A DNA stretch of 64,000 nt from Tubiluchus corallicola (lineage: Eukaryota > Priapulida > Priapulimorpha > Priapulimorphida > Tubiluchidae): NCBI GenBank assembly GCA_030141605.1, contig JAQGDQ010000636.1, positions 1 through 64,000 on the forward strand, read 5' to 3'. The translations under genes and the position numbers were made by a program. This document shows, piece after piece, positions 25,320 to 37,200 of the stretch. The notes beneath the pieces are model-generated. The model was not told the DNA's origin. It did no database searches and saw only the letters and a list, made by a program, of their open reading frames with translations. Within the stretch, counting starts at the first letter, position 1; each line of letters opens with the position of its first letter.

Positions 25320-26283
25320 TGAAAAGGCAGTGGATGTATCAACATTCTCTAGTTAAAACCATCTATTTAGTGTTTTGCCACTAGATGGGGCTAGAAGATG
25401 TTAACAGATAAAGATGAAGCAGTAGATGTATATGTATCATTCTCTAGATAAAACTACCTATTTGGTTTTTTTTCTGCCACTAGAAGGGGCTAGAAGATGT
25501 TGACAGATGAAGGATGAAGCAGTAGATGCATATGTATCAACATTCTCTAGATAAAACTACCTATTTAGTTTTTTCTGCCACTAGATGGGGCTAGAAGATG
25601 TTAACAGATGAAGGATGAAGCAGTAGATGTATATGTATCAACATTCTCTAGCTAAAACTACCTAGTTAGTTTTTTCTGCCACTAGATGGGGCTAGAAGAT
25701 GTTAACAGATGAAGGATGAAGCAGTAGATGTATATGTATCAACATTCTATAGATAAAACTACCTATTTAGTTTTTTCTGCCACTAGATGGGGCTAGAAGA
25801 TGTTAACAGATGAAGGATGAAGCAGTAGATGTATATGTATCAACATTCTCTAGATAAAACTACCTAGTTAGTTTTTTCTGCCACTAGATGGGGCTAGAAG
25901 ATGTTAACAGATGAAGGATGAAGCAGTAGATGTATATGTATCAACATTCTCTAGATAAAACTACCTATTTAGTTTTTTCTGCCACTAGATGGGGCTAGAA
26001 GATGTTAACAGATGAAGGATGAAGCAGTAGATGTATATGTATCAACATTCTCTAGATAAAACTAACTATTTGGTTTTTTTCTGCCACTAGATGGGGCTAG
26101 AAGATGTTAACAGATGAAGGATAAAGCAGTAGATGTATATGTATCAACATTCTCTAGATAAAACTACCTATTTGGTTTTTTTTCTGCCACTAGATGGGGC
26201 TAGAAGATGTTAACAGATGAAGGATGAAGCAGTAGCTGTTATACTATCAACAGTCTTTAGTTGAAACTATCTATTTTGTTACT
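25320..26283. repeat. 101-bp minisatellite, about nine to ten copies
   Basis: Units of 99-103 bp starting at 25381, 25480, 25581, 25682, 25783, 25884, 25985, 26087 and 26190. Each has 'ctagatggggctagaagatg', 'gcagtagatgtatatgtatc', 'ttctctagataaaactacct' and a T run. Edge units are degenerate, inner units nearly identical. No frame stays open through the array. Confidence 0.95.
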
Positions 26284-26773
26284 TTTATTTTAGCAGTTCA
26301 TTTTAGAGAATTTTGCTAACAATTAAATTTAAATACGTTGACACCGAGTGGTTGATGTATATTTAACATTTGTTTGTTTTCCTTAAAAATAATTATAAGT
26401 GTTTTCAGAGTGTAAGCATTTTGGGGAGGTTAAATATTTTCAGGAAACCCTGGGTAAAGTCCGGGAGTAATTCTGGGAGGATTAACAACTCTAAACCTCG
26501 TGTAGGTCAAAGTAATCATCTCTGATGCAAACTAGAATTATCATTCTTGTTGGCTCTATTTTAGCAATGACTTTAATTATACAAATTGTAGAATGTTTTT
26601 TAGTTCATTAATAGGATACTTTAACTTTTCTGGTAAATTTACTCACTGATCCAACTTGCTCAAATAATTTGTGTTTCTGTGCACTACTTAATAACATTCT
26701 CACTGTATTCTGAGGATCAGTGAATGCGTGAGGAAAAATTTTTCATCCCGTTGAAGTGCTACTTCTTCTAGTG
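26284..26773. other. Spacer between minisatellite and hAT MITE
   Basis: AT-rich unique sequence with no coding potential seen. Confidence 0.5.
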
Positions 26774-27158
26774 CAGTGGTTCCCAAACTTTCTCGGACCG
26801 TTACCCAAATCGGGAAACCCGGCCGTGTCCATTACCCACCACCTAGTACTACTTCTCCAACTCAAAAAGTAAACACACGTATATGCCACAAGCAAGCAAA
26901 ATTATTTATGTTTGCTCGTGACATAAATAAATTTCCAGGTGTTGTTGTTGTATTGTTGCCAAACAAGAATTACAATTACTCAACCTGCTCATTACTGAGT
27001 GAGCAGGTTTGTTCGAGTAATTATTACTCGAACAAACGAAAACAAGAAGAAATGAATGACACAACAAAATCTCAGTTAGTGGGATGGGTGCCCGTTACCT
27101 CCCCAAAAAAGGCATATTACCCCCGGGGGGTAATTTACCCCTACTTTGGGAACCACTG
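26774..27158. mobile_element. Non-autonomous hAT-type transposon (MITE), 385 bp, with 8-bp target duplication
   Basis: Terminal inverted repeats share CAGTGGTTCCCAAA (left at 26774, right as the complement ending at 27158). The 8-bp direct repeat TTCTAGTG flanks it exactly (26766-26773 and 27159-27166). The TIR start and 8-bp duplication are hallmarks of hAT elements. Inside are two nested perfect palindromes near 26980-27040. It encodes no transposase. It sits about 160 bp upstream of the gene D start codon, in the presumed 5' intron. Confidence 0.95.
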
Positions 27159-27316
27159 TTCTAGTGCACCCATTCTCTAGACTTTTACCTGGTCACCTAT
27201 CCATTTACTAAGTCCATTAACATAGCACTAGGTTTTATGCATGACCAACTTTTATTGGAAGTTTCTGCAATTCATTTTTTTACAGAAATTTATTTTTCAT
27301 CTTCAGATTTGCAAAG

Positions 27317-29053
27317 ATGGATCAGGCAGTACAAGCTGCTCCTGGATTTGTGAAAATTGAAAGTGATGTTCTAGGGGAATCCACAGATGTCGACATGCAA
27401 ACTAACAATGTTCTAGTCAAAACCGAAAGTGATGGCGAGTCAGTTAAAATAAATAACAGCAAACGCAAAGTAGAAGATTGTGACATTCAAGAGCAAAAAA
27501 GTGAATATGATGTGAAAATAGATAACATAGAAAAGAGAAACATTGATGTAACTTCACATATGAATGGGGGACTTAAACCTTTGCTTATGGATAATGAATA
27601 CATTGCTGAAGTGAGTACAGCAGGTAATTGTTTGAATGAAGAGCTAATCAACAAAAAAGTAAAAACTGATTATGATTTTGTAAAAATTGAACCTAGTACT
27701 TCAGCTGATGATGTAGAAGATATAGGAAATGATGAGCTTCTAGCAAATGTGAATGAAAAATGTAAAGAATTGCCGTCGTTTAAGGTAAATCACATTTATT
27801 CCGCTGCTAACAATCAAATTGTTGCTTCTTCTATCCAAGAGTCACGCAGATTCGAGTTTACTAGGTCTGGTGCTCTAAAATTACATTCAAGTTATCACAG
27901 TGGAGAAAAACCTTTCAAGTGTAATCAGTGTGATGCTGCATTTGCTTATCCATGTAGTTTGAGAACACATTCCAGAACTCACACTGGTGAGAAGCCTTTC
28001 AAGTGCAGTTGGTGTGATGCTGCATTTGCTTGTGGAGGTTATCTCAGTTTACATTTAAGAGTTCACACAGGTGAGAAACCATACAGGTGTAGTCAGTGTG
28101 ATATGGCATTTGCTCGGCTAGGTGGACTGAAAGTACATTCCAGAACTCACACTGGTGAGAAGCCTTTTAAGTGCAGTTGGTGTGATGCTGCATTTGCTTG
28201 TGGAAGTTATCTCAGTTTACATTTAAAAGTTCACACTGGAGAGAAACCATTTAAGTGCATTCGGTGCAATGCTGCTTTTGCTCAAGCAGGCGCATTGAAA
28301 GTACACACAAGAACTCACACTGGAGAGAAGCCTTTCAAATGCAGTCAATGTGAAGCTGCATTTGCTCAGAGCAGTGCTCTGACAGTACATTCAAGGACTC
28401 ATACAGGAGAAAAACCATTTAAGTGTAATCAGTGTGATGCTGCATTTGTTCAGAGAAGTGATTTGAAAGTACATTTAAGAATCCACTCTGGAGAAAAACC
28501 ATTTAAGTGTAGTCTGTGTCATGCTGCATTTACCGTGGCAGGTCATCTAAAAACGCATTTAAGAATTCACACTGGAGAGAAACCATTTAAGTGCATTCGG
28601 TGCAATGCTGCTTTTGCTCAAGCAGGCGGATTGAAAATACATACAAGGACTCACACAGGAGAAAAACCATACAAGTGTAGACACTGTGATTTTGCATTTA
28701 CTACATTAAATAAGTTGAAAATACACTCAAGAACTCATACAGGAGAGAAACCATACAGGTGTAATCAGTGTGATATGGCATTTGCTCGGCTAGGTGGACT
28801 GAAAGTACATTCAAGAACTCATACTGGAGAGAAACCATTCAAGTGTAATCAGTGTAATGCTGCATATTCTCATTCAAGTGCACTGAAAGTACATTCAAGG
28901 ACTCACACTGGAGAAAAACCATACAAGTGTAGTCACTGTGAGGCTGCATTTACTCAGGCAGGTGAACTTAAAAAACATTTAAGAATTCATACAGGAGAAA
29001 AGCCTTTCAGTGTAGTCAGTGCAATGCTGCATTTACCGTGGCAGGTCATCTAA
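27317..29053 (+). CDS. Poly-C2H2 zinc-finger protein, gene D (13 complete fingers, 578 aa)
   Basis: The plus-strand paralogue of genes A and B. Residues 1 to about 195 form the family N-terminal region: MDQAVQ start, VKIESDV, VKTESD, a basic SKRKVED patch that could be a nuclear localisation signal, 'GLKPLLMDNEYIAEVSTAGN' shared with B, and VKIEP. A half finger without cysteines comes next, then 13 intact 28-aa C2H2 fingers with TGEKP linkers. The start is supported by the conserved acceptor 'ttttttacag' 41 nt upstream, as in A and B. At about 29008 one base is missing from the expected 'ttcaagtgt', so the last 15 residues are out-of-frame and the ORF stops at 29053. Finger coding continues downstream in other frames. 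A 13-finger protein could still function. Targets unknown. Confidence 0.85.
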   Translation: MDQAVQAAPGFVKIESDVLGESTDVDMQTNNVLVKTESDGESVKINNSKRKVEDCDIQEQKSEYDVKIDNIEKRNIDVTSHMNGGLKPLLMDNEYIAEVSTAGNCLNEELINKKVKTDYDFVKIEPSTSADDVEDIGNDELLANVNEKCKELPSFKVNHIYSAANNQIVASSIQESRRFEFTRSGALKLHSSYHSGEKPFKCNQCDAAFAYPCSLRTHSRTHTGEKPFKCSWCDAAFACGGYLSLHLRVHTGEKPYRCSQCDMAFARLGGLKVHSRTHTGEKPFKCSWCDAAFACGSYLSLHLKVHTGEKPFKCIRCNAAFAQAGALKVHTRTHTGEKPFKCSQCEAAFAQSSALTVHSRTHTGEKPFKCNQCDAAFVQRSDLKVHLRIHSGEKPFKCSLCHAAFTVAGHLKTHLRIHTGEKPFKCIRCNAAFAQAGGLKIHTRTHTGEKPYKCRHCDFAFTTLNKLKIHSRTHTGEKPYRCNQCDMAFARLGGLKVHSRTHTGEKPFKCNQCNAAYSHSSALKVHSRTHTGEKPYKCSHCEAAFTQAGELKKHLRIHTGEKPFSVVSAMLHLPWQVI

Positions 29054-30222
29054 AAACGCATTTAAGAATTCACACAGGAGAGAAACCATTCAAGTGTAAT
29101 CAGTGTGATGCTGCCTTTACTTGGTCAAGTGTTTTAAAAAGACATTCAAGGACTCACACTGGGGAAAATCCGTACAAGTGCAGTCAGTGTGAATCTGCAT
29201 TTACTAGTTATATGGACTGAAAGTACATTTAAGAACTCCAACTGGAGAGAAACCATACAAGTGTAATCAGTGTGATGCTGCATTTGCTCATACAAATGGA
29301 TTGAAAAAACATTCAAGAATTTATACTGGAGAAAAACCTTTCAGTTGTAGTCAATGTGGTGCTGCTTTTGCCCAGGCAGATGGCTTAAAAGTACATTTAA
29401 GAAATCACGCTGGAGAGAAACCTTACAAGTGTAGTCTGTGTGATGCTGCTGTGAAAAATGAGTTCAAATCTTCATAAAGGTTCTGTGGGAGAGACGTCGG
29501 CCTGGTTCTTAATTAAACAATTACGTGGAAGTGTATATAGTCTAGTATATTTTTTATAGAGAAAGGTGCATAACGCTTAAGTCTACGAGTTGATAATTAG
29601 AATGGTTTGCTGTTACTGAAACATATAATTTAGACTAAATTTTGACTCTTAACAAAAACTTCATAACCATTGGTTTAAAAGGAGTGGCCACCCAAATAAA
29701 ATTTATTCAATTCACAAGATTTGTCGCAATTACATAGTTACTACTTATAACAGCAGTAAACTTAATTATAGATACACATCAGCACATAACCATAAAAACT
29801 AGTAAAGAAAGGGGAAAAAATCACTTAACGAATTAGGCGGACCATTTGACGTCTGCTTGTAGGAAAAGCAAACGTCAAATACTCATCTGTACAAGGGTGA
29901 CGAAGGAATTTATAGCTTCGGAATGAAGCCCGTATGAATAATTCAAGGTTAACCTAATTGAATGACTCTAGATAAATTTGCAAAGGTTATAGAACCGGAA
30001 TAAACTAGTTTACAATGCTGTAGAGTAGAATTCACACTGGAGAAAAACCTTTTAAGTGTAGTCAATGTAATGTTGCATATGCGAGTTCAAGTGCACTGAA
30101 AGTACACTCAAGAACTCACACTGGGGAAAAACCGTACAAGTGTTATCAGTGTGATGCTGCATTTACTCAGGCAGGTGGACTAAAAAAACATTTAAGAATT
30201 CATACAGGAAAGACACATTTAA
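29010..30222 (+). pseudogene. Broken 3' finger array of gene D
   Basis: After the frameshift at about 29008, fingers continue in the frame of 29038-29220 (two full fingers and part of a third). They shift again at about 29205-29213, run to 29450 (two full fingers and the start of a third), are interrupted by 575 bp of unrelated DNA, and resume at about 30026 with two more fingers ending in a stop near 30222. Finger-like debris ('ECDTAFSRC') reaches about 30270. The ancestral array probably had 21 or more fingers. Confidence 0.8.
29451..30025. mobile_element. Unclassified 575-bp insertion in the gene D finger array
   Basis: Finger sequence stops at 'tgatgctgct' and resumes at 'agaattcacactgg'. 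The inserted DNA is AT-rich, shows no coding frame and contains a hairpin (arms 'atttgacgt..tgctt' near 29850-29885). A possible LTR-like start 'tgtgggagagacg' at about 29481 has no convincing partner or target duplication, so the class is open. Confidence 0.45.
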
Positions 30223-30229
30223 GTTGAAG

Positions 30230-31527
30230 TGAATGTGATACAGCATTTTCTCGCTGCACAGAATCTCTCAGTGTATTTAAGTCACTCAGTACAGCTGTGT
30301 GATGTTACATTTTTTGTATCAAGTGTTTTGAGTCCATTTGAGTAACTTGCTGATTTACAGCAATAATTATCATAGAAATGGTAACTCATGCGAGAACAAA
30401 GTGCTTTGAGTGCATCATACGCATGCAAAACTGATATTGTTAGCTTCCTCTTAGGGGATCATGATTTACCTGTTCAAATTACAGTGCAATACCAGCACTA
30501 GAATAACAATAATCAGTTTTTGTGCAAGTTAAATGCATCGACAAAAGTACCAGCACCATTTGAAAAACCGTAGAAAAAACTTCTTTGCAGGATATTTTGC
30601 TAAATTTCATGATACATCAAACCTCGTCATAACGCTCTCCTTTGTGAAACCAACCTCGCTTAATACCAAAATTTTCAGCAAAACAAAATATATGCATGTT
30701 GTGGAGATCGCTGGCCTCAAGCAGAATTGGCGACAAGCGTGTTTTCTGGTTTTCTCTACGAGCCTTCCGAGAGAAACAAAACACAACCATATATTTGCAT
30801 AGACATGCATGTTCTAATGCACATCGTTATAATGCAAAACTCGCCATGACACTAAGGTTTAAAGGAGTTTGCATGTGATTTGAACTGACAATTAACTTTG
30901 CGCAATACTTGTTATACATGGTTTAATTATCTGTGATTTTAGCATCTAGCAATACTCGCATTCGTTACTGTGTTGCACTTAGAATGCTGTTTCTCAGCAT
31001 CTGCTTAGTTAGACACTAATTATGCTTAAATTTCATTATCACAGTAACATTCCCACTAATATCTTCTGCTGTAGAAACACAATGATATTACACAGTGTTT
31101 TGGCACTTTATATGACTTAAGTTATCGTAACAAATAAAAAGTAATGAAGACTGGTAAAGACTGCTAGCAGCATAGGCACAGTTGGACTGCAGTAGCCCCT
31201 ATTTTTGTTCGATGTTGTTGACAACATTCAATATAATGCGTCGTTTTCCATTAATTCTTTCTATATACTTGTGCAAACTTGTCAATCCTTGTATGGATCA
31301 CACGGATCCTTGTATATGGTGTTTGGCTGTTGCGTGCATGTGACTACGCGTAAGATAAGAAGCTGTACGCTAAGTAGAGAAAGTACTGTCGCTCACACAG
31401 TATCGACCCTGTCATGCAGGTAGTGCTTCTTTTTGACTCAGCGTGTGTTGTACTTAAACACTGTGTAACGTATTCTTGAATGTCATAAGGTGTAGAATCA
31501 TGCTTCCAGGTATTCTATTTAATTTAA

Positions 31528-31558
<31 letters not shown>

Positions 31559-32039
31559 AATTTTCTGTAAAATAAAATAACATAATATATATATCGCATT
31601 CTTACATCGCAATGAATTAGGTATTTAATATACAATATAAAACAATGGACCCCGCTGATCTTAGCAACGATCCATGAGTGACAGATCCTAAACAAAATTT
31701 GTCTGTTTAGCTAATGATACAGTGTTATTTCTATTATTGTATCTTTAAAGCAGAAATGCTTAATCTTGCAAAGATTCTCTCTAACAAAAGCAGCTAAAGT
31801 GAAACACCTGACTCATCAGTCCCAATATTTTGAGAACCTGTGCTTTGGCCAGTGCCTAGCACCTCTATCTGCAACGAATCATACTAACTTCATGCTAGGA
31901 AACGTATTGATTTTAGAGCGGTAATGTTGTTTGTGAAAATGTAGTCAATTATTTCAATAACATTAAAAATTTTAAAGCAAGAAACGATTTTAAGGGAAGA
32001 AATTAAGGAAACTTCATAGCTATGTCATGTTCAGCTGCA
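30230..32039. other. Intergenic region between the ZNF cluster and the GALNT duplication
   Basis: No credible gene. It includes a degenerate LTR-like fragment (30697-30789) and an (AT)n tract at about 31531-31556. Gene D finger debris fades out by about 30270. Confidence 0.6.
30697..30789 (-). mobile_element. Degenerate, internally deleted copy of the LTR-like element at 50215
   Basis: The reverse complement shares the termini and inner sequence of 50215-50500: 'tgttttgtttctctcgg', 'agagaaaaccagaaaa' and the end 'gatctccacaac'. About 190 bp of the middle is missing. Confidence 0.6.
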
Positions 32040-32435
32040 AGTTTAGAAACATGCTTCCTTACTCCAATAAATTCAGCTAGAATAAGGTTATTATGGTCGA
32101 AAACTCAAAATGCTTCAAAAATTATTAATCGTAGTACTAAGGTACAGGATAATATATAACATGTTAAGTTTTTTCCCAGCGGTTGGAACATCTTAAAATA
32201 CAATACCGGGAAATGATAATTTATTATAATACGATTATTCACGCAAAACTACAATGTTATGACATGGAATGAAACTTTTTAATTTCTTAATTAAAACAGT
32301 ACTGTTTGAATTAAGTACAGTTAACATTTCGTTTCTTGTTTATCTTTAGGAACTGCAAAATTATTACTGCAAGTTTTCGTAAAAATTTTATGCTGCTTTG
32401 CACTGGTACATTACACAAACATGCAAACGAACCAA

Positions 32436-32560
32436 CGACCTGTCTCTAGTGTCTTACTTGGGCAGCCCATGTACGTCGCGTCCTACTTGGGCTAGCCCAT
32501 GTACGCCAATTGGTCTACTTGGGCTAGTGGTTTACTCGGCTCCCTACAGATGCAATAGCA
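32436..32560 (+). repeat. Dispersed repeat with 'tacttgggc(t)agcccatg' sub-repeats
   Basis: About 125 bp absent from the matching place in unit 2 (near 49050). It contains two to three internal units of about 40 bp, and a related inverted copy lies at 63470-63550. Confidence 0.6.
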
Positions 32561-33224
32561 TACGACTGAGTTTCGTTTTCTTCACATAAAACAATACAAT
32601 CATACAAAAATTTAATATTAATTTTCGCAGGCTAAGATTATTATCTTCATACATTTTCACGAAGCATTTGATTTCATCAGCTTTCGATGGAACTATTGTT
32701 TTGAGTCCTGATTTTGATATGGAAGTTAACGGTATTACAATTTCTGTGGATATGAAAAAGAAGGAATTATATTTTTAGTCTTTTCATAATTAAGAGTTGG
32801 TCTGACAGCTAGAAGAAGAGATACAGATACAATTCTCTGTTTCAAACCACTGACTTGAATCAGCCTCCCACGTTACTGAATACGTCACCAAGATGATGTT
32901 CTCAAATGTTTATTGTGGAAGGTGCCATGGATGTAATGCATTTAATTGTCACCAGATCACGTTTAGACAAAGTGTGGCTGTTAATTCTGAAACAGAAATC
33001 GTTGGCTAAACTGCATACAGTATCGTTTATATTATTATATATTATAAAAAAGTACTGTAAGACAATATTTAAATTAACAATTAATTTGCAGGTGGCGCTC
33101 GAAGGTGTGTCATTTTTATAATAATTTCACTATTGTTGTTATTTTTTTCTTAATCTAGCAGAAATTAATGCCAAACAAGCCTTTTTGCAGTTACAGCGAT
33201 TTATGATGATGGTGAAAATCGCAG

Positions 33225-33497
33225 AGGCTAAGTGTATCAGACAACGCTTTCCAGCCCATGCTGTTATAATAATATTAACATTTTAAACAGCTAGCTGGAA
33301 CATATAGTTAATTTTTTCTTGTTCCCAAGCAAGATCCTACTAATAACTGTCTAATGCATAATTAAGTAAATTTTACATGAAAGAACTGAAGTTACTGAAC
33401 TGATGCGGTAAACGGCTTTGCTTTGCCAAATGTAACCTGATGGTTGTAGCTGAGTCTCGTTGATGTGGTACTCTTAATATCTGACCTGTAGCAACTT
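33225..33497. repeat. Old degenerate copy of the GGTTAAGTG-TIR MITE (5' flank of GALNT 1)
   Basis: Resembles the better copies at 42442, 55378 and 58981 ('acagctagctgg', 'cttgttcccaagcaagatc', ending 'cttaatatctgacctg'). Its counterpart in unit 2 is split by a later insertion of about 1 kb (50110-51155). Confidence 0.6.
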
Positions 33498-34281
33498 TGC
33501 CGACAGTGAAACTATGAAAAGGCTTATTGGCCTGTGTCTTTTACATGGCTTTGCATTAATTGTGATAGTCAAAGTGTTAATCATTTCATAGCAGAAGCCT
33601 TCAATGGTTTTGCTTTCAGCAGTGACTTTAACTTATTAATTCATTATTAAAAATTATTTTGCGTGAACAAGTGTAATTCGCAACTCATTAACTCAAAACC
33701 ATTAGGGTACATACAATTATTTTTGACAATTATTATTTAAATGTTCCAATAACAAACACTCAAAATTGTGTATGTTAAAATACAATGCATTTGGAATATG
33801 GAATAAATCGATATCAGACCTTGGCTGTTGGCATCTACATACTGCACGTGGCGAAAATTTGTAAACCATAGATTTACAGACGTCAAGGTTTCCCGTATTA
33901 CTTGCCGTTCTGAGCAGCAAAGCAGACAGTTTTTACTGTGAGAAGTTACTGGAGAAGTTTATGAAGTTTGAACTCATTAATCACTAAAATAAACTAACTT
34001 TCAATATTTATATTTAAATTCACCTTTAACTTTAATTTTTATTGCGTTAGACACAACAGTAAGTCTAATGTGCTGCAACACATTACTGGTGGTATGATTT
34101 AAAATTCAACAAGCAGTGAATGTTTGCTATAAATCTCTTCTGTTTGTATTTTCTTCTTCGTAGAATGTAATCTCAAGGAGAAAACTTTAAGCTCGTTGCT
34201 CGGAACTCGTGACTCTACTAAAACTCTGCATGTGGTAAGCACTGAACCTCTGGCAGTTTGGTGTGGTAGGATAGAGTTGAA

Positions 34282-37200
34282 ATGTTGATCTTCAGGAAAC
34301 AGTCTCTTATATCTAGAGCAATAATCCTGGTCCCTGCAATATGGTTCTTCTTTGTTCTAACACTCGTACACTACGACTGGATAAATCTTAATCGTTCAAA
34401 ACGCGAAGACTTTTTCCTGATGTTTCCTGGTGGCCAACCCGGAGGAATTCTTAAAAAAACTTCTAAGCCCGCTAATCTAATAGATACATTACACCATCCC
34501 AAAACGACTGATCAAACTGAACTTTTGAACCATAATCTACATCACGGGCCTGCTGCCCAAGAGATTGCACAAAGACATATGGACCCTAGTGGGCCTCGAG
34601 GTCCAGCTAGTGACAGTACCAATAATGTAAATAAAGGCAATGCATTTGCATCTAAACCTAAAATTAAACACGTAGAAGAAATAGTAAAAGAAAGCGGAAT
34701 AGATGGTGAAGAGAAAGATTTGCATGGAAAGCAGCAAGTTTACAAAATTATTCCGAGGGATGAACCGTAAGTTTTTGCACTTGTCTTCCATTTTATATTC
34801 TAGTCAGTGGCGTAGGAAGTGCTTGTGGCTCCCGGAGGCAAAAAAACTCTAGCGCCCTTGCCTTGCAATTTTTTCATCATTTGTTTCGTGGGTAAAGTCA
34901 AAAATTGTGTTGATTCTTTGCGTCCCTGAGCCAAACTTTCCTACCTCGACATGACTGGACAAAGATGAACGAATTTTACTTCGCCAGAGTAACCCTTTTC
35001 TGTGCATTAGTAACACGACAGTCATTAAACATTCACATGTCGTACAACACTAAACATTTTATGCAAAACGTTTTTCATTCACGAAATTTAGACACCTGCA
35101 TACGTTCCGTGATATATCTGTATTCAGCTCCATCATTAAAACGTGCAAAGATTATGAAAGATACAGAATTACAGATTTTCACAATAAACAATCAACATTT
35201 GGAGAAACGTCGCTATTTCTCTCAAACTTATGAAGCCACATGACACCCAGTTTTCATAGGTGAAACATTACCCTGTTTTGTATGCTGTATGTAGTAATTA
35301 AGTCAGCTATGATGATCTCTGACTAGGCAATTTTGTTGTAGTTTGAAAATTTTTGTTATTGTTTTGTTAGACAGGCCCCTAGCTGCTTATTCATTGTGCA
35401 CACCCCTTTCCTAAAGCTTGTATCCACCCCTCATGTGCGTGTTTACACATATGTATTTAATTTGAATATGTAGTATAGTTTTACATGTATTAGTGCACTC
35501 TTACTTTGCAAATGGAGGTTTTTGTAATATTTTATTTTGTTAATAAATATGATTTAATAACGACAATTGCTTTGTATACCAAAGATGATGGAAAATAAAT
35601 GTGTTTATACAGAAACAGTTACGAAGCTAAAGAATCATCAATCTTTCACTTGCGCTAACAGGTATGACCCTAATGCACCAGGTGAAATGGGAAGGGCTGT
35701 TAAGTTGGATAATCTCAATGAAGAAGAGAAGGTAAAAGTGGACGATGGTCAGAAGAAAAACGCTTTTAACCAATATGCAAGTGATATGATCTCACTTCAC
35801 CGCCATCTTCCAGATGTCCGTGATCCTCAGTAAGTACCGTTAATGTTCATAGTTTTTTTAAAATTGGAAACATTAATTTTTTAAAATCAAAATCTAAGAA
35901 TCTAGTTTATTAAAATCTAAAAAATCTTTATTAATTAAACTGTAAGATATTGTTTAAATAAAAAATAAGTATAGTCGTGATTTGCATTTTCATAAACTAT
36001 AACAAAAGTTTATAGTTTTGTTATATTATTATTATTATTACCAGTTTATTTCGTATAAAATATACAGTTTACAAACTAAGTTTTTCATAACTTTTGTTAA
36101 ATTTTTATTTTTAAAATTTTTCTCAACGTTTTTAATAGAACATTAGATAGCAGGGTCTTGATTAAAACCATTGACTTGGTTAAAATGTGAATGATTCATT
36201 AGGTTTTCTTACTAATATTTGTTTTTATCAAGACACCAAACAAGTCTCTTTTTGAAACAATTTTTTTGTTAGTAAACTGTGGTACTACAGGTAAATGTGT
36301 GTCATGACTACAGGTAAATTTACCTGCTTATAAATTCAGATTCTAAAGGTAAGCGAGTATTTTCATTTCCAGGTGTTCAAAGCAGACATACCTGCCAATT
36401 TCTCAACTTCCTGATACAAGTGTGATTATATGTTTCCACAATGAAGCCTGGTCTACACTTCTACGTACGGTCCACTCGGTGCTTGACCGTTCACCTGCGG
36501 AACTGGTAAAGGAGATTGTTTTAGTGGATGACTTCTCAGACATGGGTAACTAATGAATTAGTGATTTGCACAGGAAGGTGAAAAGAAGGAAATTAGAAGA
36601 CAAAGAAAAAAGAAAATTTGGCTTATTATAAAATCAATAATACCGTATTTTCCCATGTATAAGAGACCCTTGTGTATAAGAGACCCCTTCAATTTTTAGG
36701 CAAAATTCTGGAAAAAAGTTTTTTGGTAATGAATAATTTTATTCATCATAGAAATCATTAAATTCCTCATCACTCTCATCAAAAATATCAACTGGAGTCA
36801 GACCTTCAGCAATTCCAGCCAGTTCATCATCAGAGGAGTCACTCTGCTCAAAAATGGCATTGTCCTCTGTGCCGTCCATGGCATTGGAGATGCCACACTT
36901 CTTGAAAGATTTAATAATGACCTCTGACTTTACACCATTCTATGCCTTGAGGACCCATCTTATTGAAAAGACTTACTCCCATGTATAAGAGACCCCCTAT
37001 TTTTAAAGTGAAAATTCTGAGCAAAAAAGGGTCTCTTATACATGGGAAAATACATTATTACGCTGCTGTTTTAAAAGTTAATTTATTTTTATTATTCATC
37101 TTTGTTTATAATTTCAGTTTTAATTGTTTCTTAAACTTCTCTAGAGTCAGGTATGATTTTATCTCTATCTCTTTATCTTTTACTGCATTTTCTGTTTCCC

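Noticed and set aside
25320-26283. CRISPR-like array
   Set aside because: Units of 101 bp are repeated whole without unique spacers, in an animal genome.
30615-30850. Pogo-type MITE suggested by 'aaacctcgtcataacgc' and 'gcgttataatg'-like ends
   Set aside because: The two ends match too poorly as inverted repeats, and no TA duplication is clear.
34537-34791. 84-aa antisense frame over GALNT exon 1 (also 52303-52557)
   Set aside because: Conserved only because the sense exon is conserved; low-complexity Phe/Tyr-rich product.
34806-34960. hAT-like element starting 'cagtggcgtaggaag' in intron 1 of GALNT 1
   Set aside because: The left end looks right, but I find no matching right end or 8-bp duplication.
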